Shown here one piece after another: positions 38,147-47,700 of a stretch of DNA of 64,000 nucleotides. The position numbers were made by a program, and so were the translations under genes. The notes below the pieces were generated by a model that saw only the letters and a program-made list of their open reading frames with translations, was not told where the DNA came from and did not search any database. The stretch is from a virus, in the IMG/VR virus record IMGVR_UViG_3300018422_000003, positions 1-64,000 of that record. The stretch is one strand, 5' to 3'. The number at the start of each line of letters is the position of its first letter. Within the stretch, counting starts at the first letter, position 1.

Positions 38147-41100
38147 TTATCGGAGGGCCGGAAGGTACAGCGCCGCGCGGTTGGCCGGGCAGGCGACCGT
38201 CACGAAATACGCCGTGTCCTCGATCAGATCCGCGATCGATACCGAGCGGTTGCGGCTGCCGCCGCCGTCCGATATGCGTGTCCCGCTGCCCGGATCGGAC
38301 GACGTCGAATACCAGACTTGGCAGGCCGCCGCGCCAGGCATGTCGTAACGAATGGTCGCCGCCGTTGGGGCCTGCGCCGAAATGCGGTGATTGAAAGCCA
38401 CGGCAAAGGCGGTATCGAGCGCGAGGAAATCGACGCCCGCATTCCGCTTGTCGGTAGCCGCCGCGAGAGCCGGAGCGCCGGGAGCGAGCCGGAAGTTGGC
38501 CGGGTCAACGGCAGAGCCGAGGCAGACCGATCCGCACTGCATCAGCGCCGCCGCGATCCGGGCGTTGGCCGTTGTGCCGCCGCTCAGACAGGTAAACGAC
38601 CCTGCCGGAAAGCCCGTCATCGCCGTATTGCAGTCCGATTGAGTCCAGGTATAGGTGCTGCTGGTGGACGCGTAATGCGCGTCGCTGTCGGTGTTTTTGA
38701 CAGTCGGGATTACCACGTTTCCCGCCGTGGTCGCGTTCTTGTTTGCGCCGGCGAACTTGACGTATTGCCCGGTGAGCGAAGGCGTTGAGCCAAAGGCCTG
38801 CCAAGCGTTCTGGCCCACGATGCCGCCGCCGTTGTCGGTCGAGGCGGTGAAGAAATTATTGGTTACGCTCAGGCCTTCCCCGGTGCCATAGATGAAGCTC
38901 AGCCATTCGCCTTGCTTGCCCCGGAAATCAATCGTCGTATTGTGATCGATCACGACATCCTCGGTTGTGAGGTTGAGCGCAACGGTATAGCCGCACAGCC
39001 CGCCGCCGACGTCAGCGGTCGGACTCGCGTCCCAGACCCGGTTGTCGAGCGCGTACAGCAGGTTGTTTCTGAAGACAATCCGTTTGGTGGGGCCCGCGCC
39101 AACACCGTCCGCATACGTGTCCTGCCCGTTGACATGAAAGACGCTGGCGCCGTTGCGGAAGATGTTATTCCGCACCATCACGTCAACGCCTTGGTTGCCG
39201 GTGTTGGTGGACGTTCCGCGCGGGCTGACCGCGATGAAAGGTCCACACGGTGTCCAGTCCGCCCAATTGCCGTCGTATAGGTTGCCTTCGATCACGGCGC
39301 GCTGAATCTGCTTGAACTCGGTTGCGTGCCGCTTGGGATAGTAGCGGCCGTTCGATGTGCTCGATCCGGTCCGGTAGGCCGGGTCGGAGTAAAAGGTGTT
39401 GCCGCGTATGGTGATGTCGGTAACGGGCGTTGCGCTGCTGCCCTCCTGCGCGAAGATGCTAATTCCGACAAGGTTTTCAAAGCGGTTGTTCTGGAACTTG
39501 ACGTAAGAGGAATTCGTGAAATCGATGCCCGTCGTCGTGTGATGGTAATAGTTGTGGAGGGAGCCTTGAATAATGCCGTTGCGTACCGCGAGCCATGCAT
39601 TGAAGTCCTTCACGAGACTATCGACGATGGCGCTATTGGTATTAGTTCCGGTGATTACCATTCCCGTAAGGAACCGCGTCGGCCATCCGCTGGAGCGGAC
39701 CACGGAGCGGTCGAGAATCATGCGGCTGGTGTTGGCCGCAAAGGTCAGCAGGGGCGGTTCCATGCCGGGATCGAAGGTGACCGCGCCGCCGCTGACGTAT
39801 GCGCCATTTCCGGCCGCGTCGTCGAGCTGCAGCGTATTCGGTCCGAGGACGGTGAAGGTATGCGCGCCGTTGGCCGCCGTGTTCCCGAGCACGCCATCGA
39901 TTGAGATCGCCTCGCGGAATCGGGCCTCCCCGCAATCGGACGCGCACGTCTGAGCGTAGTTGAGCCCGGTCTGCATCCAGCGATTCGTGAGCAGCAGTCC
40001 CGAGGTACTGGTGGCGAGGATGCCGTCGAGGCCGGTGATCGGCGTATTCCGAAACTCCATCTGTGAGCGCCGCGATCCGTCCGCGATCGCACCCCAACTG
40101 CCGGCGAAGGTGAAGGTCGCCTCCACCCGCGGTGAGGTCACGGTCGCGGTAAACGATGTGATCTCCATCCACGGTTCAACGGGCAGGCCGTGCGGAGTCT
40201 CGGTCGTGATGACGATGGGCGTTGCGTTGGTCGCGCTGGTGATCCGGTGCGCGAGCGCCTGTGTCGCTTTGCCGCCGCCCGCATAGCAGGAGCTTGTGGC
40301 GCAGGCGATTGAGGAATTCTGATAGCTGAACTCCGTCGTATTGTGTACAGCGATGGGCGCGGTCAGATTCGGCCCTCGGCCGGGGAATCCGGTCACGCCG
40401 CTTACGGTCACCATTTGGTGCGTAATGAAGCCGTGCGGCGCGCTGGTGGTCATGCGTCCCGCGTCGGTTACCGCCGTGATCGTGAACTGGCGCGGCGTGT
40501 GATTGGCGACCGATTCCGACGTGAAATCGATCCCGACGAAGCGCCAGCCTGCGGTCGTATTCGTGTTGATAAAAACGCTGTGCGCGTTGCCGTCATTGAA
40601 GTTGTGCGGCCGGATGAGCTGCGCCATATTCGGCAGATCGGCCTCGGTCACGCGCGTGCCTTCGGGCGGCAGCAGAGCATGCGCGCTGGTTCTCACCACG
40701 CAAGTGCCCGCCCCGCTCTTGGCCGGGAGCGTAACCCGCTGCGCGCAGGACAGCCCGGCTGTAATGGTGACGGTATGATTCAGCGCCGTATCGGCCGCGC
40801 CGCAGGCCGTGAGCTGCGTCTGTAGCTGGCCGCATGAGGTAACAGCGAAGTCCGATCCGTTGATGGTGGGATAAGCCGTGTTGACTTCCGCCGGCGCGGT
40901 CGGCGGTACCGGGTGCACTTCCGGCTGAGCCTCCAAGGTGACGGTGGCAACGTCATCCGAGCACGTATACCCGGTTCCTGGCGCGTCGCACTCCCAGGTG
41001 GATGCATTCGAGACTGGCTTGAAGTAAACGGTCGAGCCAGGAACGGCGCTGAAGGCGCACCAGCGCCGCAACTGGCTATAGGCGACGGATGTGATTGTCG

Positions 41101-41275
41101 CGGTCGAACTTCCCAGCGCCGATGTGGCGCCATAGGCGCAGTAGGAGGCTCCGCCGGTGGCGGTGATCTCCCACTTGGCATATACCGTTCCGTGCGAGAC
41201 AGAGACTACAAGATTTGAGATCGTCTGAGCGAACGATACCGTCGCCAGCAGCAGCGTGAGAAGTAAGAGTTTCAT
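38147..41275 (-). CDS. Large exported parallel-beta-helix-like protein
   Basis: 1042 residues from ATG 41275, with a Sec signal peptide (MKLLLLTLLLATVSFAQT). A cysteine-rich beta part (about 20-380) precedes a right-handed beta-helix-like middle (about 500-830) with repeated short strands such as DITIRGNTFYSDP, VMVRNNIFRNGASVFHV and VVIDHNTTIDFRG. The C-terminus has a fibronectin-like phrase (ATIRYDMPGAAACQVWYSTS). Such helices often bind or cut surface polysaccharide. It lies in the virion gene module but is predicted to be exported through the membrane. Confidence 0.72.
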   Translation of the reverse strand: MKLLLLTLLLATVSFAQTISNLVVSVSHGTVYAKWEITATGGASYCAYGATSALGSSTATITSVAYSQLRRWCAFSAVPGSTVYFKPVSNASTWECDAPGTGYTCSDDVATVTLEAQPEVHPVPPTAPAEVNTAYPTINGSDFAVTSCGQLQTQLTACGAADTALNHTVTITAGLSCAQRVTLPAKSGAGTCVVRTSAHALLPPEGTRVTEADLPNMAQLIRPHNFNDGNAHSVFINTNTTAGWRFVGIDFTSESVANHTPRQFTITAVTDAGRMTTSAPHGFITHQMVTVSGVTGFPGRGPNLTAPIAVHNTTEFSYQNSSIACATSSCYAGGGKATQALAHRITSATNATPIVITTETPHGLPVEPWMEITSFTATVTSPRVEATFTFAGSWGAIADGSRRSQMEFRNTPITGLDGILATSTSGLLLTNRWMQTGLNYAQTCASDCGEARFREAISIDGVLGNTAANGAHTFTVLGPNTLQLDDAAGNGAYVSGGAVTFDPGMEPPLLTFAANTSRMILDRSVVRSSGWPTRFLTGMVITGTNTNSAIVDSLVKDFNAWLAVRNGIIQGSLHNYYHHTTTGIDFTNSSYVKFQNNRFENLVGISIFAQEGSSATPVTDITIRGNTFYSDPAYRTGSSTSNGRYYPKRHATEFKQIQRAVIEGNLYDGNWADWTPCGPFIAVSPRGTSTNTGNQGVDVMVRNNIFRNGASVFHVNGQDTYADGVGAGPTKRIVFRNNLLYALDNRVWDASPTADVGGGLCGYTVALNLTTEDVVIDHNTTIDFRGKQGEWLSFIYGTGEGLSVTNNFFTASTDNGGGIVGQNAWQAFGSTPSLTGQYVKFAGANKNATTAGNVVIPTVKNTDSDAHYASTSSTYTWTQSDCNTAMTGFPAGSFTCLSGGTTANARIAAALMQCGSVCLGSAVDPANFRLAPGAPALAAATDKRNAGVDFLALDTAFAVAFNHRISAQAPTAATIRYDMPGAAACQVWYSTSSDPGSGTRISDGGGSRNRSVSIADLIEDTAYFVTVACPANRAALYLPALR

Positions 41276-41282
41276 GGATTGG

Positions 41283-42572
41283 TTAGCGATACGAGATGCC
41301 CGTAGCCTCAAAAGCAAAGCGCAGCAGCTTCATCGTGTGGCTGCCCGCATCGCAGGAATAGGTCTGCCATAAGAAGTACATGGAGCCGGTTGGGAGCGAG
41401 GACAACGGGACAGGCGTCGACCACGATCCGCCGTTGACGCGGTAGCGCGCGTTGATTGTGCCCGCGACCGACGATTCAAATTCGACCGTCATGATGTTGC
41501 TTAGAGCAAAGGCCGTCGCGGTTGCCGTCAGCACGGGAGTACCGGCCGTGCGGACTTCCCACTGCCATGCGGTGTCGGAGGCGGTCTCGGTGCAGGCGTT
41601 GTTGCTGATCGCTCGCAGGCCGATAAAGTTAGCGGGCGTTGTGGTGAGCACGTCCGAAAATCCGACGCGAAAGCCGTACTGCACCGTGAAGAATTCGTCG
41701 GTGCCAAAGATGAACTGAGCCCGCCAGCCTGCATGCGTGCTGAGATCTTTGATGGATACCCGCGAGGCTGAGAGCGATAGCGAAGCGCGTCCGTTGATGC
41801 CCGAGGCGGCGAGCGATACGCCTGTGCCTTCGGCCCATGCGCCGGTCGGTGTGGTGCCGTCCGATCCGCCGGCAGTCCCGCTGACCGAGGTCTTCCATCC
41901 GAGTTGACCGAAGCCGTTCACGCCGGCCGTATTCGAGCCGCCCGGGAATTCGTCAACCAGCCGAAGAATACTCGCGTCGAACGGATCAAATTCGGCCGGT
42001 GGCGTCGGTCCTTGCGCTTCCCAGCCTGCCGCCGTGCAGATATAGAGTTTTTGTCCCGCTGAGCCGCTGCGGTATACATACACGTCGTCGTACTCGCTCG
42101 ATTCATTGCAAGCGCCTGCGGCCGGGGCCGAAGTGCCGGATGGCGGCTTGAATGCGCCTGTGTAATCGTTGCGCGCGGACCATGCGTTCGGCTGGGCGAG
42201 CCAGCCTACATATCCGTCAACGAGAGAAATTTTCGGAAGGGTGGATCCGGTTGCATAGACGACTGAGATCGCGCCGTTGTCGCCGCCGATAAATTTAACC
42301 TGCTTCCAGGCGCCGTCGATGCAGCGGTATTCGTCGGTGCCGTCGAGGATGTCCTCGGTACGGACCGCTTCTCCGGTCGCGCAGGAGCCGGGGAGCGCTG
42401 AGCTGAGCACGACCTTCCACGGAATCGAGGCGGTAGAGTTGGCGGCGCTGAAGACGGTCGTGATGTTTGAGACGTCCGTGCCCTCGCCGCCGCCGGTGGA
42501 CGGGGGAGGGAAGGACTGAGCCGCCGCGCTGAGCGCGAGCAGAAAGAGAGAGAGGGTCTGTTTAGAATTCAT
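41283..42572 (-). CDS. Exported protein with C-terminal jelly-roll-like domain
   Basis: 429 residues. Signal peptide SLFLLALSAAAQS is followed by PPPSTGGGEG. Residues about 210-429 look like a ConA-like jelly-roll: RAQFIFGTDEFFTVQYGFRV, then TAWQWEVRTAGTPVLTATAT and VEFESSVAGTINARYRVNGG. The centre has further beta-strands with SGTSAPAAGACN. It begins 11 bp before the end of the next upstream gene and 8 bp before the beta-helix gene. A receptor- or polysaccharide-binding role at the host surface is inferred. Confidence 0.65.
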   Translation of the reverse strand: MNSKQTLSLFLLALSAAAQSFPPPSTGGGEGTDVSNITTVFSAANSTASIPWKVVLSSALPGSCATGEAVRTEDILDGTDEYRCIDGAWKQVKFIGGDNGAISVVYATGSTLPKISLVDGYVGWLAQPNAWSARNDYTGAFKPPSGTSAPAAGACNESSEYDDVYVYRSGSAGQKLYICTAAGWEAQGPTPPAEFDPFDASILRLVDEFPGGSNTAGVNGFGQLGWKTSVSGTAGGSDGTTPTGAWAEGTGVSLAASGINGRASLSLSASRVSIKDLSTHAGWRAQFIFGTDEFFTVQYGFRVGFSDVLTTTPANFIGLRAISNNACTETASDTAWQWEVRTAGTPVLTATATAFALSNIMTVEFESSVAGTINARYRVNGGSWSTPVPLSSLPTGSMYFLWQTYSCDAGSHTMKLLRFAFEATGISYR

Positions 42573-42993
42573 CGGTCCAGCCCTTCACGCGCGCCACCAG
42601 CGTGCCGCTCGATGAGCTGACATAGAGGCCGTCTTTGAATTCCCCGCCGCCGTCCGCCATCGGGACAACGTAGAAGCTGTTCGCCGCGATCGTTACGTCC
42701 TTGGCCAGCCCGTAGGAAGCGCCGTCGCCGTCCTGGATCGTGAACGTGGCGGCCGAAGCGGTCAGGTTGGAAATGATAAACGTCTTGACGTGGATCGTCT
42801 TCACGGCGAGGGCCGTGAGCGATACAGGCATCAGAACTTTAGCCTGGATGTTGCGCCCGCTGAAGGGAGCTTGATTGGGCGGCGCGTTGCGGATGTCAGC
42901 CTGCGCGCTCGCCGGAAGAATCGTGAGGGTCAGCAGCGCCACAAGCGTTGCGGCCCGGGAAAGGGTCTGCACGCCGGGTATTTCGCGCGTCAC
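42562..42993 (-). CDS. Small exported protein, first of three
   Basis: 143 residues. A signal peptide with a basic start and LVALLTLTILPASAQA (cut near residue 32) precedes a beta-sandwich-like domain: QAKVLMPVSLTALAVKTIHV, TFIISNLTASAATFTIQDGD and NSFYVVPMADGGGEFKDGLY. It could be a decoration or adhesion module. It stands 11 bp behind the head-tail protein gene at 43005 and overlaps the next exported-protein gene. Confidence 0.62.
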   Translation of the reverse strand: MTREIPGVQTLSRAATLVALLTLTILPASAQADIRNAPPNQAPFSGRNIQAKVLMPVSLTALAVKTIHVKTFIISNLTASAATFTIQDGDGASYGLAKDVTIAANSFYVVPMADGGGEFKDGLYVSSSSGTLVARVKGWTDEF

Positions 42994-43004
42994 CGAGGGA
43001 CGGT

Positions 43005-43658
43005 TTAGCTTGCCAGATCTTTGACCAGACTCGAGACGATCTCTTTGACCTTGGCGAGCACGACGGCGCGGTTGGCCGGGCTGAGCCCGTACCAGGGGTC
43101 GATCCGCTGATTCCCCTTTGCTTTCTTGTGCTCTTCCTCGCGCCGGAAGCCGATATGGACGCTCGACGGGTTTTGGCTGACGATCCCGATACTGTTGAGC
43201 ATCCGGCCGCTTTCCTCAAGATCCCGGTAGCCGGGCTTGCCCTTGGCGCGCTTATACTCCGAGCGATTGTTATAACGTACGCTCTTCTTGGAGTTGGTGA
43301 TCTTCGCCTTCACCGCGTCAGGCTTGGCGACCGCGCCCGCCGCCTTTTGCTCCTTGCCCTTGTGATGAAAGGTGGCCAGTCCCGCGCGCTTGATTTTGAG
43401 GATGTCTGAGGCGGTCAGGACCTCGCGGCCTCGCAGGTTTGTCTTGGTGCGGCCCTTTCCGGTCAGCGGTATATAGACCGGGCTGGCCGAGTACGGCTTG
43501 GCGGATTGATCGAGCAGGTTTCGCCCGGCTCGCGCGCGGGCGGTGATCTCATGCACCGCCACGCCCGCGAGATAGGTGATGTTGGAAGGCGCAAGAACCG
43601 GGGCCTTGAACCGGAGCAGCTTATCGGCATACATGAAAACGGAGGTGCCGTAAGCCAT
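43005..43658 (-). CDS. Head morphogenesis-type protein (gp10-like)
   Basis: 217 residues. ASNITYLAGVAVHEITARAR and GLATFHHKGKEQKAAGAV, then SVRYNNRSEYKRAKGKPGYR and GFRREEEHKKAKGNQRIDPW; the end YGLSPANRAVVLAKVKEIVS. The pattern of a helical core with the RIDPWYGLSPAN phrase is that of a phage head-tail or virion-morphogenesis protein. It is encoded between portal/MuF genes and the exported trio. Confidence 0.55.
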   Translation of the reverse strand: MAYGTSVFMYADKLLRFKAPVLAPSNITYLAGVAVHEITARARAGRNLLDQSAKPYSASPVYIPLTGKGRTKTNLRGREVLTASDILKIKRAGLATFHHKGKEQKAAGAVAKPDAVKAKITNSKKSVRYNNRSEYKRAKGKPGYRDLEESGRMLNSIGIVSQNPSSVHIGFRREEEHKKAKGNQRIDPWYGLSPANRAVVLAKVKEIVSSLVKDLAS

Positions 43659-43676
43659 CTGGTGCAGGCTCCTTTT

Positions 43677-43946
43677 TTACTGCCGCGGCTGCGCCGCTAC
43701 GAGAGCCGAGCCGTCCTCGGTCAGCGTATAGCCGCCGGGGATCTGGTCGAGCTTCCGTTCGCGGACAACGTGATTCAAAAAGAACGACAGGAAGGCCTGC
43801 CCCTGACTGATCTGCTCGATTACGGGCTTGATCGTCCTGATTTGCTCCTCGGTCAGCTCATGCCGGGAGGAGGCAGCGGCGGTCGTATTCTCGGGCGCGA
43901 AAGCTGGTGGCTTCGCGGGTTTGGATCGATTGATAGGGTGTTGCAA
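43677..43946 (-). CDS. Small helical hypothetical
   Basis: 89 residues. A disordered start, then ELTEEQIRTIKPVIEQISQG, FLSFFLNHVVRERKLDQI and PGGYTLTEDGSAL; this is a credible helical fold of unknown role. Its 5' part overlaps the cysteine-rich gene upstream by 89 bp in another frame. Confidence 0.5.
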   Translation of the reverse strand: MQHPINRSKPAKPPAFAPENTTAAASSRHELTEEQIRTIKPVIEQISQGQAFLSFFLNHVVRERKLDQIPGGYTLTEDGSALVAAQPRQ

Positions 43947-44187
43947 TGTTTGGGGTTTCCTCGCGGGGTACTTCGTGCAAGGAGGCCGGGTGTTTTATCC
44001 GGGGAGAAAGGTACGCCTGCAGGTTGCGGAGGAAGACGGCCTCATTGGCCGCATGCCTCCATTCGGTCTTGCCGCGCCGCTCCCGCTTCTTCCGGTTGTG
44101 ACACTGCCTGCAATACGGATCTTTACCCACGGCCGGGCGGCCTTTGCAGCTTGCGCACTCGTTGGTTAGTTTTCTGGGCCGTCCCAC
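43858..44187 (-). CDS. Small zinc-finger protein with AT-hook-like start
   Basis: 109 residues from GTG 44187. VGRPRK at the start resembles an AT hook; ECASCKGRP and YCRQCHNRKKRER form a four-cysteine zinc knuckle. The C-terminal third is compositionally plain and overlaps the next gene. DNA binding is plausible. The start choice is open because no good Shine-Dalgarno is seen. Confidence 0.5.
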   Translation of the reverse strand: MGRPRKLTNECASCKGRPAVGKDPYCRQCHNRKKRERRGKTEWRHAANEAVFLRNLQAYLSPRIKHPASLHEVPREETPNIATPYQSIQTREATSFRAREYDRRCLLPA

Positions 44188-44219
44188 GCCGCAACGTCGC
44201 GCAAGGGAGACCCGGTGTT

Positions 44220-44672
44220 TTATGACTCGTTCGCCATTTCGCGGAAGTACTCGATAAACAGCTTGTCGGCTTCGCTCCACTGTTTGGACGCCCGTACCGC
44301 CGCGCCGTCTTTCCAGGCCGCCAGCTCTTCATTCGTAGCGAGGAACTCGACCGTGAGCCGGTGGCCGTCATCGGTATACAGCCGCAAGTCGTCGTCGCGC
44401 TTTTCCCAAGTGCGGATGAGCTTCAAGTGGACATGCTGCTGGCCGGTCGATTCCGGCCAGCCCAGCTCCCGCCAGGCGACCCAAAAATCGAGGCCGTCCG
44501 TGCCCGCGTGAGGCAGCACGCGGACGACGCGCCACGCGTCCACAACCCACAGATCCATGCCTTTGTCGTCGGGCGCGTCGCCGCTGCTGGGCATGTTCAC
44601 GAATGCCCGCGAACCCTCGCGGTTGAACTTCTCAAACAGCTCGGCCGTAATGGCTTCAACAGTGGCTTCCAC
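44220..44672 (-). CDS. Hypothetical phage protein
   Basis: 150 residues, starting MEATVEAITAELFEKFNREG. Predicted alpha/beta: GMDLWVVDAWRVVRVLPHAG, QHVHLKLIRTWEKRDDDLRL and ADKLFIEYFREMANES at the end. No family recognised. It precedes the 43858 gene with a 32-bp gap. Confidence 0.5.
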   Translation of the reverse strand: MEATVEAITAELFEKFNREGSRAFVNMPSSGDAPDDKGMDLWVVDAWRVVRVLPHAGTDGLDFWVAWRELGWPESTGQQHVHLKLIRTWEKRDDDLRLYTDDGHRLTVEFLATNEELAAWKDGAAVRASKQWSEADKLFIEYFREMANES

Positions 44673-44727
44673 CTATCCAGTAAAGCAGGCGGTGGCGCGA
44701 AAGTGTTCCTCGCTTGCCCAAAGCTTT

Positions 44728-47700
44728 TTAGTACCTTGAGCCGGCCTGTATGACTTTTTCAATCGGACGGCCATCGGGGAACTTCGTGATTCCGTGCTTG
44801 CGGAATACGGCGAGGACCTCTTGGCGCTCATGCTCGTCCAGCGTTTTGACGTGATCGATTTCGTGCAGCAGAGACAGCGTGTTTTTCAAAATGGTCTCAT
44901 TACCGGAATGCAGCGAGTACTTCTTAAATTCAGAGATCGTAGAACCGCGCTCTGTCGACACGGTGTCGCCGGTCACGCGGCCGTACTTATCGCCGTCGTA
45001 GCTGATCGCGTCCATGCGGCGCAGGTTGCGTACTTTGAAATAAATCTGCGACTTCGTGTTAGCGGCTTTTTGAATACGAGTGAAGACGTAGCTGCCGCCG
45101 CCGCTTTTAATATCGGCGGTCGCTGAGCCTGCGCCCTTGCGTGTGATTCCGGTGCGGAGCTTTTCGGTGGTCGATACCATCGAGGCATTGTTGGGCAGAG
45201 CCACGTCGAAAAATTCGTTTAGCTTGGCGGACGCATTGCCGAACTTGATGTCATGAACGAGACGGTACTCGCCCAGTTGTTCGTTGAGCTGTTGCTCCGT
45301 TAGATCAAAACGGTACTGATGACGGTTGCCTGCCTGCTCGCCGTGTTTATCCCATCGCTGCTCGTACTGACCCTCGGGCTTATATTCGGGCAGCTTGGTC
45401 ACATCCGGAACGCCGAGGCGGCGCGACCAATACGCGCGCATTTCAACCACGCGCGCCGCGTCGGACGTGTTCTCCGTCTTGTGTTTAGCCACCAGCTCCT
45501 TCCATTCGGCGGACGTGTGCGCATTGGCGACGTACGTCGCCTTTTGTAAATACAGCAGCTCCTCGTCCGTCTTCGTCGCCGCCTTCGTGTTCAGCCCGGT
45601 CTCCGATAGCCTTTTGAGCGCGTGCTCGACCTGCTTGGGATCGACCGCGCCGGGGACCATTACCTCCAGCGTTCCGTGGAACGTGAATGACTTCGTGTTT
45701 GTGTCCCCCTTGCCCTCGCTGTACGGAATGTAGCGAACGCGAACGCCATCCTTCCAGGTGACGTTATACTGCTGCAGCCCGGCGCCCGCGCCTGTATACA
45801 CCGAGCTGAGCGACACCTGCTCCTCAGCGACGATTATGCTGCCGTTTTTGATTTCCTTGGAATCAACCCGAGCCCCGGTTTGCTTGACGGTGAACTGCTT
45901 TTCTCCCGTTTGTATGGCGCCTTTATTCGCGGCTTGATCCTCCAGCTTCTTCAGCCGGGCGCGCTCTTTCGTGACCGCGCTCGTCCAGTCTGTGAATTCC
46001 TTTTTGAGCTGTTTCACCTGCTCGATCGACATCTGCCCGCCCCATCCAAAGGCCCACGCCTTGGAATCATCGGGCGTGCTCAGCGACACGTTACCGACTC
46101 CGTTCACAAGATTGCTGAAGATCTGCTTGGACACGGGCGCGTGCGGGATTGGGACCAGCTCCACGTCGGACTTCGATGATGCCTTGTTGCTGTCGTCGTC
46201 ATCGTCATCATTTTTAGCCACACCCGGATCGAGGCCGAGGCCGCGCAGGAAATCGTCCTGCGCTTCAAGCCGCAGCTTCATCCGCAGCATTGTGCGGTCG
46301 CCCGCTTTGGTTTTTTCCTGCCACACGAGAACGTTCTGATCCTCGATCTGATCCTTATCGATAGCCAGCGTTTTGCCTTGCCAGCCGTTAGCTTTGGCCG
46401 TCGCGACATGCGCCAGGTTGCGCTCGCCAAGGTGAGCCAGATCGCCTGTCTCCGCCTCTTCCTCGGGCGCCGGATCATCCAGCACAACGCCCTTTTTCTT
46501 GGCGCGCTGTGCCCGCGTGTAAGCGTTGCGGGCGAGCCGCTTGGCCTCCGCCTCATCCTCGACGTTCAATACCGTAGCGGCCGCCGTTTGCGCGGCGGCG
46601 GCAGCTACATCGGCCGCCTTCTGAGCTGACGAGGCGGCCTCGGTAACATCCGATTTCTCGTCCTCGTCGATTTCCTTCTGCAGCGATTTCAGCTCCGATA
46701 AAGGCAGCCCATCGAGGAGGCCCTGCTCGTATTCGGACAAACCGTTGTAGCCGAGCGCCTCATGCTTTTTAACGATTTCTTTCTGCTCGTGTTTTTCCTG
46801 CTCGGTCGGCGCGAGATGCGGCTGCTTCTTCTGAGCGCTCGTCGGGGTGAGCGCGACCGTATCCGCGTCGTTAAGGAATGTGCTTTTGAAATCCGCGCCC
46901 GGGGTAACGAGGTGCGTCAGCGTGCCGTCCGCTTTGCTCCAGACGTAACCGCCCTTGACGCTGTCCCATGTCGCGGTCCAATTCGTATTCTTGTTTTGAT
47001 ACTTCGCCGCGAGGCCGGGCGGAGGTTCATCGGCGGCCTTTTTCGTCGCCGCCTTCGGAGGCTTCGGCGCCGCCGGCATGATTGGCGTCTGCGCGACCAT
47101 GGCTTTGTTCTGCGAGGCCTTGGTCGTGCCGACGACCGACTTCTTCATCTGATCGGGAGACGTGACGGTATCGGTCGCCAGCGTGCCGTCAGGCTTGACC
47201 CAGACGTAACCGCCTTTGCCGCCGTCCCACTTTGCCGACCATTCGCTGTACTGGTTCTTGTAGACGGCCGCCATTCCGGGCGGTACCGGAGCCGCGTTGG
47301 CTTCGGCGGCGGCCTTTGCCTCGGCCGCCAGCTTTTCGGCGGCAGCGAGCTTGGCTTCGTATTCCGCTTTTTCGGCTGCCGCCTTTACTTTGGCCGCAGC
47401 TTCCTCGTTAGCTTTTTGGAGCGCCAGCGCATCCGCCGCTTTCTGATTGGCGGCGGCAATCGCATCCGCATGTGCCTTTTTCGCCGCCGCCATCTTGGCC
47501 GGATCGAAGCTGAAATGCGGGTCGCTGGTCAGCTTGCGATAGTACGTTTCGAAATCCGAGCGCAGGCTGTTCTTGCGCGCGATCGCCGCCGCCTTGAATT
47601 TGGCTGCGGCAGCCGGGCCGCCCGGATGATTCGCCGCGTAGCCTTCGACCGCCTTCAGGTAATCCGCGTCGCTGATCTTTTCAGCGGCCTCGATCGCGGG

